53,218 nt of DNA from Paragemmobacter ruber. GTDB lineage: Bacteria; Pseudomonadota; Alphaproteobacteria; Rhodobacterales; Rhodobacteraceae. How positions within the stretch are numbered: the stretch's first letter is position 1; every line of letters starts with the position of its first letter. Shown here one piece after another: positions 42,538 to 51,488 of this stretch. The translations under genes and the position numbers were made by a program. Location: positions 1-53,218 of the forward strand of contig NZ_JAAATW010000008.1 of assembly GCF_009908315.1 (NCBI RefSeq). Reading direction: 5' to 3'. The notes beneath the pieces were generated by a model that saw only the letters and a list, made by a program, of their open reading frames with translations, searched no databases and was not told where the DNA came from.

Positions 42538-42743
42538 ACTGGACCTTCGCCCGCGGCCTCGTCTATCTCGCTTGCCTTGTCGCCTCCGGCCTCGCCATGG
42601 CGGGGCTGGCGGATTTCGACCTGGCGACCGGGACCTTCGACCTCAGACCCTTCAACCTCTACGCCCTGATCGGTGCGGCAGGCGGTGTCGTGTCCTCGGC
42701 GCTGGCCTCGATCGCGCTCTGGCGGGGTTGGGGGCGCAGATGA
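42534..42743 (+). CDS. Holin-like two-helix membrane protein
   Basis: The 69-residue protein has two hydrophobic segments (LVYLACLVASGLAMAGLA and YALIGAAGGVVSSALASIA) and a basic C-terminus (LWRGWGRR). The size, topology and ATGA overlap with the lysozyme gene support a class II-like holin that lets the endolysin cross the inner membrane. The next gene also overlaps by ATGA. Confidence 0.75.
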   Translation: MNWTFARGLVYLACLVASGLAMAGLADFDLATGTFDLRPFNLYALIGAAGGVVSSALASIALWRGWGRR

Positions 42744-43624
42744 AGGCCCTTTCATCCGCGCTGCAGGCCCATCTCGACGAGCGCACGACAACGCTCGCCT
42801 GGTGCTGGAGGATCACCCGTTCCGATGGCGTGACCTTCGGTTTCACCGACCATGACCGAACGCTCACCTTCGACGGGACCGAGTTCGAGCCGGAAAGCGG
42901 GCTGACGGCGTCAGAGGTGCGGTCTGGCTCTGACCTGTCCGTGGATGCACAGGATGCGCACGGCGTGCTCTCCTCCGACCGGATCACCGAGACCGATATC
43001 CTCGACGGCCGGTGGGACAATGCGGCGGTCGAGGTCTGGCGCGTCAACTGGACGGAGCCTGCCGAGCGGGTACTCCTTCGCGCCGGGGCGATCGGCGAGA
43101 TCCGCAGGGGACGCGTGGCCTTCACGGCAGAGATGCGATCCCTCGCACATCTCCTTGGCCAGACGGTCGGTCGGACGTTTCAGGCGAGTTGCGACGCGGC
43201 GCTGGGCGATGCGCGCTGCGGGGTGAACCTGGCTACACCCTCGAACCGGGCGACCGGCACCGTGCTCGTGCCGCTCCGGGATCGGACCTTCACGACCGCA
43301 GGGCTTGGGGGTTTTGCGGCGGGCTGGTTCACCTTCGGCATTATCGAATGGACCTCGGGCGCGAATGCCGGGCGACGGGTCGAAGTCTCAGGCCACGAGG
43401 TGACGGGCGGGGCGGCGATCATCACCCTGCTGGAAGCCCCCGTCCGCGCCGTCGCCGCCGCGGATGCCTTCACCATCCTCGCAGGCTGCGACAAGAGTGC
43501 TGCGACCTGCCGGACCAAGTTCGCCAATATCCTGAACTTCCGCGGCTTCCCGCATATTCCGGGGCAGGACACGGTCCTGCGCTACGCGACGAAGTCGGGC
43601 GGGAACACCGGGGGTGTGTTGTGA
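42740..43624 (+). CDS. DUF2163 baseplate hub protein (RcGTA gp13-like)
   Basis: The 294-residue protein is a DUF2163/TIGR02218 member: LAWCWRITRSDGVTFGFTDH near the start, FEPESGLTASEVRSGSD, and a cysteine-containing C-terminal domain (SCDAALGDARCGVN, then GCDKSAATCRTKFANILNFR and GFPHIPGQD). It corresponds to the GTA hub protein that binds the NlpC/P60 protein. It overlaps the genes on both sides by four bases. Confidence 0.93.
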   Translation: MKALSSALQAHLDERTTTLAWCWRITRSDGVTFGFTDHDRTLTFDGTEFEPESGLTASEVRSGSDLSVDAQDAHGVLSSDRITETDILDGRWDNAAVEVWRVNWTEPAERVLLRAGAIGEIRRGRVAFTAEMRSLAHLLGQTVGRTFQASCDAALGDARCGVNLATPSNRATGTVLVPLRDRTFTTAGLGGFAAGWFTFGIIEWTSGANAGRRVEVSGHEVTGGAAIITLLEAPVRAVAAADAFTILAGCDKSAATCRTKFANILNFRGFPHIPGQDTVLRYATKSGGNTGGVL

Positions 43625-44061
43625 CCGGCGCCGACCCTATGGCGGTAGTTGCGGCGGCGCGGCGCTGGCTCGGCACGCCCTATCATGATCAGGCAAGCCT
43701 CTGCGGCGTGGGCTGCGACTGCCTCGGCCTTGCCCGCGGCGTCTGGCGCGAGATTGTCGGGGATGAACCCTTCCCGATCCCGCCCTATTCCCGCGACTGG
43801 GGCGAGATCGGCCAGCGCGAGGTTCTGGCTGATGGCGCGCGCCGCATGATGCCCGAGATTGCCCCGGGCGATGCCACGACGGGCGCGCTTCTTCTTTTCC
43901 GCATGCGCCCGCGCGCCATCGCCAAACATGTGGGCATCCTCACCGGCCCTTCCGACTTCATCCACAGCTACGAGCGGCTGGGCGTGATCGAACAGCCCTT
44001 CACCGAGGCCTGGCAGCGGCGCCTGGCCTTCGCCTTCCTTTTTCCCGCATCAGGGGCCTGA
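43621..44061 (+). CDS. NlpC/P60 tail peptidase (RcGTA gp14-like)
   Basis: The 146-residue cysteine peptidase starts at a GTG overlapping the previous stop. The active-site cysteine is in LCGVGCDCLGLARGVW, the histidine in RAIAKHVGILTGPSD. TIGR02219-type phage cell-wall peptidases sit at the tail tip and open peptidoglycan during DNA entry. Confidence 0.93.
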   Translation: MTGADPMAVVAAARRWLGTPYHDQASLCGVGCDCLGLARGVWREIVGDEPFPIPPYSRDWGEIGQREVLADGARRMMPEIAPGDATTGALLLFRMRPRAIAKHVGILTGPSDFIHSYERLGVIEQPFTEAWQRRLAFAFLFPASGA

Positions 44062-44062
44062 C

Positions 44063-47000
44063 ATGGCAACACTCGTCCTGGGCGCGGTCGGCGCTGGCAT
44101 CGGCGCAGGGTTCGGCGGGGCCGTCCTCGGTCTTTCCGGGCAGGTGATCGGCGGGCTGATCGGCTCGGCGGTGGGTTCGGTCGTCGACAGCTATATCCTT
44201 GGCGGGCTGATGCCCGATCAGACCCAGCAGATCACCGGCCAGCGGCTTGAGAGCCTGAAGGTCACAAGCTCCACCGAAGGTGTGGCCATCCCGCGCCTCT
44301 TCGGCCGCATGCGCCTTGGCGGGAACATCATCTGGGCCACGGATTTCCGGGAAGAGACCCGCGTGACCACCGAGACCCAAGGCGGCGGTGGCAAGGGTGG
44401 CGGGGGCGGCGCGAACGTCACCACCACCACGACCGAATATCTCTACTACGCCTCTTTCGCCGTGGCCCTCTGCGAAGGGCCAATTGCCGGGATCGGGCGC
44501 GTCTGGGCGGATGGCGACCTGCTCGATATGTCGGGGATCACCTGGCGCTGGTATCCGGGCAACGAAAGCCAGGGCGCGGACCCGCTCATCGCCGCCCGGA
44601 TGGGCGCCGGTGCCGCGCCCGCCTATCGCGGTGTCGCCTATGTCCTCTTCGAAGACATGCTGCTCACCGCCTTCGGGAACCGCATCCCGCAGATCACCTT
44701 CGAGGTCTTCCGCCCCCTCGTCGATCCGCAGACAGTCGAGGGCATCCTGCCCGCCGTCACACTGATCCCGGCCTCGGGCGAGTTCGCCTACGCAACCGAG
44801 CCGGTCCGGCGGCAGGTCGGATCGGGTTTCGCCGTCCGGTCGGGCGTGGCAGAGAACTTGAACGCCGACCCCGATGTGCCGGATATCCTGCTCGCGCTCG
44901 ACCAGCTGCAGGCGATGCTGCCCGCGGTGAAGAGCGTCACGCTGGTCGTGTCCTGGTTCGGAACCGACCTGCGCCTCGGGTCCTGCCAGCTGAAGCCGGG
45001 GGTGGAGACCGCCTCGAAGGAGACCACACCGGTCTCATGGTCGGTGAACGGGCTGTCGCGTGCCGAGGCGCATCTTGTGTCGCAGGATGCCGAAGGCCGC
45101 CCGGTCTATGGCGGCACGCCTTCGGACCTTTCGGTGGTACAGGCCATTCAGGCGATCAAGGCGCGCGGGCTGCGCGTGACCTTCTACCCCTTCATCCTGA
45201 TGGACGTCCCCCCCGGCAACAGCCTGCCCGATCCCTACAGCGCCAATGCCGCAAGCATCGGCCAGCCCGCCTTTCCGTGGCGCGGCCGGATCACCTGTTC
45301 TCCGGCCGCAGGCTTTGCCGGGACCGTGGACAAGACGGCGGCGGCTGGCGCGCAGGTTGCGGCCTTCATGGGTTCTGCCACGGCGGCGCAGTATTCCGTC
45401 TCAGGCACGACCGTCGCCTTCACCGGGCCGCCCGGTGAATGGTCCTTCCGGCGCATGATCCTGCATTACGCCCATCTCTGTGAAGCGGCGGGCGGGGTCG
45501 ATGCCTTCGTGATCGGCACCGAGATGCGCGGCCTCACACGGGTGCGGAGCAGCGCGACGGGGTTTCCGGCGGTGGCGGGGCTCGTCTCGCTTCTCGGGCA
45601 GGTGCGCACAGTCATCGGGGCCGGGACGAAGCTTGGCTATGCCGCGGATTGGTCGGAATACTTCGGCTACCATGCCGGGGACGGTACGGGCGATGTGTTC
45701 TTCAACCTCGACCCGCTCTGGTCGAACGGCAATCTCGATTTCATCGGGATCGACAATTACATGCCCCTTTCGGACTGGCGCGACGGTTCGGGCCATCTCG
45801 ATGCGCTGGCTGGCTGGTCCTCGATCTACGACCGCAACTACCTCAAGTCCAACATCGCCGGTGGCGAGGGGTTCGACTGGTTCTACGCCTCGGACGCGGC
45901 ACGGGCCGCGCAGATCCGAACGCCGATCACGGACGGGGCGGCGGGGAAGCCGTGGGTGTTTCGCTACAAGGATCTGATCTCCTGGTGGTCGAACCCGCAT
46001 GTCAACCGCCCCGGCGGCGTTGAAAGCGGCGCACCGACCGCCTGGGTGCCACAGTCCAAGCCCATCTGGTTCACCGAACTGGGCTGCCCCGCGATCGACC
46101 GCGGCACGAACCAGCCCAATGTCTTCGTCGACCCCAAATCGGCCGAGAGCCAGCGCCCCTACTTCTCGCGGGGGTTCCGCGACGACGCGATCCAGCGCGC
46201 CTATCTCGAGGCGACCTATCAGCATTGGATGGACCCGTCGAAGAACCCCGTCTCCTCCGTCTATGGCGGGCGGATGGTGCATGTGTCGAACTGCGCGGCC
46301 TGGACCTGGGACGCGCGCCCCTATCCCTTCTTCCCCGAACGGTCGAACATCTGGTCGGATGGCGAGAACTGGCGCCTTGGCCACTGGTTGCCCGGCCGCA
46401 TCGGCTCTGGCCTCGGCGCGCTGGTGCGCGCGCTCTGCCTGCGCGCGGGGCTGCAAGAGGCGCAGATCGACGTCGGCAACCTCACCGGCTCGGTCGATGG
46501 CTATGTGATCGGCAACCTTGAGAGCGCCCGCGCCTCGCTTTCCATGCTGGGCAGGCATTTCGGGTTCGATGCGGTGGAAAGCGAAGGCGTCATGCGCTTC
46601 CTGATGCGCGGGCGACCCGCCCTTGTGACGCTCAGCGTGGATGACCTCGTCGCCGCCCGTGATGGCGAGCCCTTCGAACTGACGCGCGGGCAGGAGACCG
46701 AGCTTCCCCAGGCCCTCAAATGGTCCGTCGCCCGCGCCGACGAGGATTATGACACCGCACAGGTCGAGGCGCGGCGGATCACGGTCGCCTCCGCACGGAT
46801 CGCCTCGGAGTCCTTCCCCCTCGCCGTCGCACCAGACCTCGCTGAACAGCGCTGCCGCCGCGCCTTGATGGAGGCTTGGGTGGGGCGCGAACGCGCTGCC
46901 TTCCGCCTTCCGCCATCCCGCCTCGCGCTCGATCCGCTCGATGTGGTGAGCCTCGACCATGACGGCCGTCTGATGGAATTCCGGCTGACCGGCATTGCGG

Positions 47001-48064
47001 ACGGCACGTCCCGCACGGTCGAGGCGACACGGCAGGATCAGGGGTCCTACGATCCCGTGCCCGGCAATCGCCGCGGGTCCGTGCCTGCAACGCCCGCGCT
47101 GGTCGGATCGGCGGCCATAGCGCTTCTGGACCTGCCGCAACTGCGCCCCGATCAGGCGCCCCACCAGCCGCTGGTTGCGGCCTTTGCCGATCCATGGCCC
47201 GGAAGCCTCGCCGTTTATCGCAGCGCGACGCTCGATGCTTTTGAACTTGCCACGATCATCGGCGCGCGCGCCCGGATCGGCACGCTTGCCGCCGACCTCT
47301 TTGCCGGTCCGACGTCACGCTTCGATCTTGGCAATACGATGGTCCTCGACCTCGAAGGCGGGACGCTCGATTCCGTGACGGACCAGCTCCTCTTCTCCGG
47401 CGCGAATGCCTTCGCCCTCCAGAGTTCGGAGGGACGTTGGGAAGTCCTTCAGGCGGGCGCGGCGCAACTGGTGCAGCCGGGCCGCTATCACCTGACGCGG
47501 CTTCTGCGTGGCCAGCGCGGAACGGAGGCCGCCATCCGCAATCCCGCGCCCGCAGGCACGCCTGTGGTGGTGCTTGACGGGGCGCTTGTGCCCTTGGGCG
47601 TCGCGGAGACCGAAATCGGCATGCCCTGGAACTGGCGCATCGGCCCGGCATACCGGGCCGTGAGCGACACCTCCTATGTCGCGCAGACCTTCACGCCCAC
47701 CGGTCAGGGCCTGATGCCCTTCGCCCCCGTCCATGTCGAACAGCCCTGGCGACGGGCGCGCCTCCCCGGTGATCTGACCATCCGCTGGACCCGCCGATCC
47801 CGCGCACTGGTCGCCGATGCCTGGGAACAGGTCGAGGTGCCGCTGGCCGAGGACATCGAGAGCTACGACATCCAGATCCTAGACGGGGCCGCCGTCAAGC
47901 GCACGCTGACCAGCAGCACGAGTTCCGTCCTCTACACCGCTGCTCAGCAGATCACAGACTGGGGCGCACCGCTCGGGCCCGGCCAGACGCTGGCCATCCG
48001 CATCTACCAGCTCTCGAACCGCCTCGGCCGCGGCACGCCTGCGTCCGTGACGCTGCAATTCTGA
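44063..48064 (+). CDS. GTA TIM-barrel tail tip protein (RcGTA gp15-like)
   Basis: The 1333-residue tail protein has a Gly-rich membrane-like N-terminus (LGAVGAGIGAGFGGAVLGLS). A beta-rich hub region follows, then the GTA TIM-barrel domain near 400-760 (FVIGTEMRGLTRVRS, YAADWSEYFGYH, LDFIGIDNYMPLSDWRDG, KPIWFTELGCPAIDRGTNQP). Phage-tail_3-like and fibronectin-like parts lie in the C-terminal third. The TIM domain resembles glycoside hydrolases, with Glu in FTELGCP and GTEMRG at plausible catalytic places, so cell-surface glycan cutting is possible. Confidence 0.94.
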   Translation: MATLVLGAVGAGIGAGFGGAVLGLSGQVIGGLIGSAVGSVVDSYILGGLMPDQTQQITGQRLESLKVTSSTEGVAIPRLFGRMRLGGNIIWATDFREETRVTTETQGGGGKGGGGGANVTTTTTEYLYYASFAVALCEGPIAGIGRVWADGDLLDMSGITWRWYPGNESQGADPLIAARMGAGAAPAYRGVAYVLFEDMLLTAFGNRIPQITFEVFRPLVDPQTVEGILPAVTLIPASGEFAYATEPVRRQVGSGFAVRSGVAENLNADPDVPDILLALDQLQAMLPAVKSVTLVVSWFGTDLRLGSCQLKPGVETASKETTPVSWSVNGLSRAEAHLVSQDAEGRPVYGGTPSDLSVVQAIQAIKARGLRVTFYPFILMDVPPGNSLPDPYSANAASIGQPAFPWRGRITCSPAAGFAGTVDKTAAAGAQVAAFMGSATAAQYSVSGTTVAFTGPPGEWSFRRMILHYAHLCEAAGGVDAFVIGTEMRGLTRVRSSATGFPAVAGLVSLLGQVRTVIGAGTKLGYAADWSEYFGYHAGDGTGDVFFNLDPLWSNGNLDFIGIDNYMPLSDWRDGSGHLDALAGWSSIYDRNYLKSNIAGGEGFDWFYASDAARAAQIRTPITDGAAGKPWVFRYKDLISWWSNPHVNRPGGVESGAPTAWVPQSKPIWFTELGCPAIDRGTNQPNVFVDPKSAESQRPYFSRGFRDDAIQRAYLEATYQHWMDPSKNPVSSVYGGRMVHVSNCAAWTWDARPYPFFPERSNIWSDGENWRLGHWLPGRIGSGLGALVRALCLRAGLQEAQIDVGNLTGSVDGYVIGNLESARASLSMLGRHFGFDAVESEGVMRFLMRGRPALVTLSVDDLVAARDGEPFELTRGQETELPQALKWSVARADEDYDTAQVEARRITVASARIASESFPLAVAPDLAEQRCRRALMEAWVGRERAAFRLPPSRLALDPLDVVSLDHDGRLMEFRLTGIADGTSRTVEATRQDQGSYDPVPGNRRGSVPATPALVGSAAIALLDLPQLRPDQAPHQPLVAAFADPWPGSLAVYRSATLDAFELATIIGARARIGTLAADLFAGPTSRFDLGNTMVLDLEGGTLDSVTDQLLFSGANAFALQSSEGRWEVLQAGAAQLVQPGRYHLTRLLRGQRGTEAAIRNPAPAGTPVVVLDGALVPLGVAETEIGMPWNWRIGPAYRAVSDTSYVAQTFTPTGQGLMPFAPVHVEQPWRRARLPGDLTIRWTRRSRALVADAWEQVEVPLAEDIESYDIQILDGAAVKRTLTSSTSSVLYTAAQQITDWGAPLGPGQTLAIRIYQLSNRLGRGTPASVTLQF

Positions 48065-48085
48065 TCCCAACCCACGGGAACCTCC

Positions 48086-50008
48086 ATGTCCGACACCACG
48101 ACCCATCTGGGCCTGCCCTACCTCTTGGCGGCCCAAGCCCAGAAGCATGTCACCCACAACGAAGCTCTGCGCTTGCTGGACGCCATGGTGCAGCTCTCGG
48201 TCCTTGACCGGACGCGCACCGTGCCCCCGGCCGGTGCGGCCGACGGCAACCGCCATCTGGTGGCCTCCGGCGCGACCGGCCTCTGGTCCGGGTGGGACCT
48301 GAACATCGCCTTCTGGGTCGATGGCGGATGGATCAGGCTGGTGCCACGCACCGGCTGGCTGGTCTGGGTCGCGGCCGAGGGGCTGTTCCTCGTCTGGACC
48401 GGCGGCGCCTGGGAGGTCGTGGGCGAGCCGCGCGACGTCTCGGACGCGGTCTTCAGCCTGGTGAACGATGCGGACCCGACGAAGAAGGCGACCTTTTCGC
48501 TGGCAGGGATCAGCGCCGGGACCACGCGGAGTTTCACGCTGCCCAACACATCGTCCGAACTGGCGATCCTCGCGGGGACGCAGACCTTCACCGGGAACAA
48601 GACGTTTTCCGGGACGCTGACTGCATCCGGAACCGTGACGGTGTCGGCGGCAAGCGCCACCATCGGCACGGCAACGACGACCGCCACCTACGGCATGGGC
48701 ACCGGGGCCACAACGACCGGCGTCACGAAGACGGTGAACCTCGGCACCGGCGGCGCAGCCGGATCGACGACGGTGATCAACCTCGGTTCAACCACGGCCG
48801 GGGCGCTGGGAAGCACGATCATCAACACGCCAACCGTCACCTTCGCCGCCAGCGTCACAGCGATCGGCGCGGCCGCCGCGAATGTCACTGCGCTGGGCTT
48901 GGGCCTCGGTGGGGCGTCGGCTGACAGCTTCAACCGTCTGTCGATCAACACACCCGCCGTGCTGATGAACAATGCGGGCGCAGGGATCGAGGCGACGGTT
49001 AACAAGGCCGCTGCCGGGAACGATGCCGCCTTCGCCTTCAAGACCGGGTTTTCGGCGCGGGCGCTGATCGGGTTGCTCGGGAATGACGATTTCAGCTTCA
49101 AGGTCAGCCCGGATGGCTCGGCCTTCTTCGACGCGATCCGCATCGACCGGACCAACGGCCAGGTGGAACTGCCGCAGCCCACCGTCTTGCCAGGTCTGGC
49201 CGCAGCGCCATCGCCGCCGCCCGCAGGCAAGGCCGCCCTCTATGCGCGCAACCGCGCCGGGGCGCCGTGGATCGACGTGATGCGCCCCTCTGGCCGGGAC
49301 TTTCCGCTCCAGCCGCATTTCGGGGTGAACCGCATCGCCAACTGGTCCCCCTCCGTCAGCACCACGATCACGACCGAGGGCCTACCCATCACTTCGGTTG
49401 GCACCGTGTCGCACCCAACGCTGGCTGCCACGAACCTGGCCGCCTCGATGCGACGCTGGCGCCTGACCTCGGCGGCCGTCGTGGATTCGGTCGCCGACCA
49501 GCGATCCGCAGGCTGGGCGTGCTGGCGCGGCAATGCGGCGGGCTTAGGCGGCTGGACCTTCGTCACGCGGATTTCGCTGACGACGCTGCAGGCGACCGGG
49601 ATGGGGTTCTTCGGCCTCTATGGATCGACCGCCGCGCTGGCCACAACCCTGACGCTCGCCGCGGCCATCAACTGCATCGGCATCGGCTTCCAGCGCGGGA
49701 CGCACACCCGTTGGCAACTGGTCGCAAACGACGGGACCGGCGCGCCCACCCTGACGGACATGGGGACGAGTTTCGGTATCGCCACAGGCGGGGTGCTGAC
49801 CCTGTTCATCGCCGCGCCGCCGAACGGAAGCTCCGTCTGGGTGCGCGTCGTCGACGAAGTGTCCGGCGCGGTCTTCGAGCAGGAGATCACCGCCGATCTG
49901 CCCGCCAACACGCAGTTCCTGTCGCCGCGGCTGTTCCTGAACACCGGCGCGACGGCCGCCGCCGTCGCCTACGACTGCGCCGGGGTATACGTCGAGACAG
50001 ACTTCTAA
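48086..50008 (+). CDS. DUF2793 tail fibre or stalk protein
   Basis: The 640-residue protein has the DUF2793 domain at the N-terminus (MSDTTTHLGLPYLLAAQAQK, then HVTHNEALRLLDAMVQLSVL). The middle (about 170-290) is Thr/Ala/Gly-rich (GTVTVSAASATIGTATTTAT), probably a triple beta-helix. The C-terminal domain is globular and receptor-binding-like (from about 420). It is the last structural gene and probably the host-range determinant. The 50009-50210 gap holds no gene I can support. Confidence 0.9.
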   Translation: MSDTTTHLGLPYLLAAQAQKHVTHNEALRLLDAMVQLSVLDRTRTVPPAGAADGNRHLVASGATGLWSGWDLNIAFWVDGGWIRLVPRTGWLVWVAAEGLFLVWTGGAWEVVGEPRDVSDAVFSLVNDADPTKKATFSLAGISAGTTRSFTLPNTSSELAILAGTQTFTGNKTFSGTLTASGTVTVSAASATIGTATTTATYGMGTGATTTGVTKTVNLGTGGAAGSTTVINLGSTTAGALGSTIINTPTVTFAASVTAIGAAAANVTALGLGLGGASADSFNRLSINTPAVLMNNAGAGIEATVNKAAAGNDAAFAFKTGFSARALIGLLGNDDFSFKVSPDGSAFFDAIRIDRTNGQVELPQPTVLPGLAAAPSPPPAGKAALYARNRAGAPWIDVMRPSGRDFPLQPHFGVNRIANWSPSVSTTITTEGLPITSVGTVSHPTLAATNLAASMRRWRLTSAAVVDSVADQRSAGWACWRGNAAGLGGWTFVTRISLTTLQATGMGFFGLYGSTAALATTLTLAAAINCIGIGFQRGTHTRWQLVANDGTGAPTLTDMGTSFGIATGGVLTLFIAAPPNGSSVWVRVVDEVSGAVFEQEITADLPANTQFLSPRLFLNTGATAAAVAYDCAGVYVETDF

Positions 50009-50210
50009 AGGCGGCGATCTGCATGATCGAGCCGCTCTCCTGCAGGCGACGAGGTAGAGGCTTTTCCGGCAGGCGCGGTCATGGTCCAGATGCTGAGCGA
50101 TTACGCTCTCTTGCTTGATCAACCGCGAGCGTGCCAATGATGACAAAGCGTGGGCCTAGGCACCAATTTCTCAGCCGAGGCGCGTTTTTCTCGATCAGCG
50201 GTATTGTCTC

Positions 50211-51041
50211 ATGATTGAATGGCCCTTTGAGTTCCAGCGTGTTCAAGACGCCCTCGACAAGCGGACCATGACGGGCCAGGAAGCTGCGCGCGAAATCTTC
50301 GTCGCAAGACGGAAGCATGGCCCGCCTTGGCACTGGAAAAACTGGAAGCGCACCAGGGTTCAATTCCTTGGCTCGGAATGCGCAACATGCGGCGCCGACC
50401 ATGAAGCTGTACTTGTTCTGCAGCACACGGTGAGAATACCCCGCGTTCAGCCCTATTTGGACAAGGCCAAGGCTGAATATGAGTCACGGGAACCTGCCCA
50501 CGACTATCGCGCTGAGTTGCGGGAAGAATGCTACGCGATCCGAGACGCCGTAGTTCCGGAAATTCGGGACTGCTGCCCTCTATGCTTTAGCCTTTCGATT
50601 CAGTTTCGCAAAAAGGCGGCGACGTGGATATGCAACAGCCCGGTCGGTCGGGGCTACTGCGGTCACGTTTTCGAAGTTCCGGGAAAGAAGGAGGCCCTCA
50701 CAGCAGCGCAGAAACGCGGTATCCGCGCGCGAAAGTATATGGCTTGGCGTGAGAAGGCGACAAACTGGGACGGCGATTGGAAGCGCGGAGCGATTCTCGC
50801 ATGGCTTGCGGATTTCCGGGAGTATCTGTCGCTGAAGCACACAAAGACGCTGTGTAAGCGTTGTGCTTTCCTGGAGGACATGACTGATCTGAAGCCATGC
50901 CTCGAGTGCGGATTTGCGTTTTCAAGGACAGAGACTGCGTGTCCCGACTGCGGCCGTGAGGTCGCCGAGGCTCAAGCTGACAGCGCGGAGGGAGAGACCA
51001 ATGGCGGCCCAACCCAGAACGATGACGCTGGAAATCGATGA
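50211..51041 (+). CDS. Cysteine-rich protein with several zinc-ribbon motifs
   Basis: I do not recognise this 276-residue protein. It has at least four CxxC-type pairs: CATCGADHEAVLVLQHT (near 58, HNH-like in outline), CCPLCFSL with CNSPVGRGYCGH (near 122-145), CKRC with CLECGF (near 222-240), and CPDCGREV (near 252). Basic residues are frequent between them. It may bind DNA or RNA and could be an HNH-like nuclease, but the metal-finger His pair is not clear. It lies at the start of the right-hand cargo and overlaps the following antitoxin gene by 41 bp. Confidence 0.65.
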   Translation: MIEWPFEFQRVQDALDKRTMTGQEAAREIFVARRKHGPPWHWKNWKRTRVQFLGSECATCGADHEAVLVLQHTVRIPRVQPYLDKAKAEYESREPAHDYRAELREECYAIRDAVVPEIRDCCPLCFSLSIQFRKKAATWICNSPVGRGYCGHVFEVPGKKEALTAAQKRGIRARKYMAWREKATNWDGDWKRGAILAWLADFREYLSLKHTKTLCKRCAFLEDMTDLKPCLECGFAFSRTETACPDCGREVAEAQADSAEGETNGGPTQNDDAGNR

Positions 51042-51258
51042 TGAGCTGCACGAGTTCCTGGCGTTGATGGTAAGCGACGCAGGGCCCTATCAATCCGTCA
51101 GCGCCTATGTTGAAGACCTGATCCGGCGCGACATGGCAAGCCAGGAGGCCGCGGCCTTTACGCAGCTGCAGGTGGAACTTCTCACTGCGTTCAGCGCCCC
51201 AGAAGCCACCTACCACCCGTCCTCGGCCGCGGAGGTGATCGCGCGCAACCGCATTTGA
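51001..51258 (+). CDS. ParD-like ribbon-helix-helix antitoxin, no toxin gene
   Basis: The 85-residue protein has the ribbon-helix-helix layout (PRTMTLEIDDELHEFLALMV, YQSVSAYVEDLIRRDMASQE). A short C-terminus is similar to toxin-binding tails (SSAAEVIARNRI). GGAGGGAG precedes ATG 51001. No ParE-like frame follows: 51259-51440 holds no gene I can support. It could act with the zinc-ribbon protein it overlaps, or be another antitoxin that has lost its toxin. Confidence 0.7.
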   Translation: MAAQPRTMTLEIDDELHEFLALMVSDAGPYQSVSAYVEDLIRRDMASQEAAAFTQLQVELLTAFSAPEATYHPSSAAEVIARNRI

Positions 51259-51440
51259 CGGATCAGCCGTTTCTCGTGATCCGGGTGCCATCCGCTCCAA
51301 GGGTCATGGAACGGAGAAATCCGCCTACGGAGCGGTCGTGCGGAGAATAGCGGGTCTAATCTCCGCAATATTTGCGGTGATTGATCATGATGACGCCGTA
51401 GAATGGGGATCTGCGCAGGTTGCTTGAAGCCGAGCAGAAT

Positions 51441-51487
51441 GTTACAAAACCCAGGACAGGATGCACTTGTGTCCGAGGTTTTGTAAC
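51441..51487 (+). promoter_or_regulatory. AbiEi operator: long imperfect inverted repeat
   Basis: GTTACAAAACC (51441-51451) and GGTTTTGTAAC (51477-51487) are perfect arms, extended inward by GGACA (51454-51458) and TGTCC (51470-51474). The right arm ends one base before the AbiEi ATG, and the GAGG at 51475-51478 that could serve as ribosome site is inside it. AbiEi antitoxins are known to repress their operon by binding inverted repeats upstream. Confidence 0.75.
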
Positions 51488-51488
51488 C

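Noticed and set aside
45401-47164. A 587-codon open frame on the minus strand
   Set aside because: It is antisense to the GTA TIM-barrel gene; a high-GC shadow without recognisable features.
40917-50008. A bona fide gene transfer agent
   Set aside because: The tail tip is GTA-like, but the element has an integrase, att sites, replication and lysis genes and a lambda-type head, so it is a prophage.
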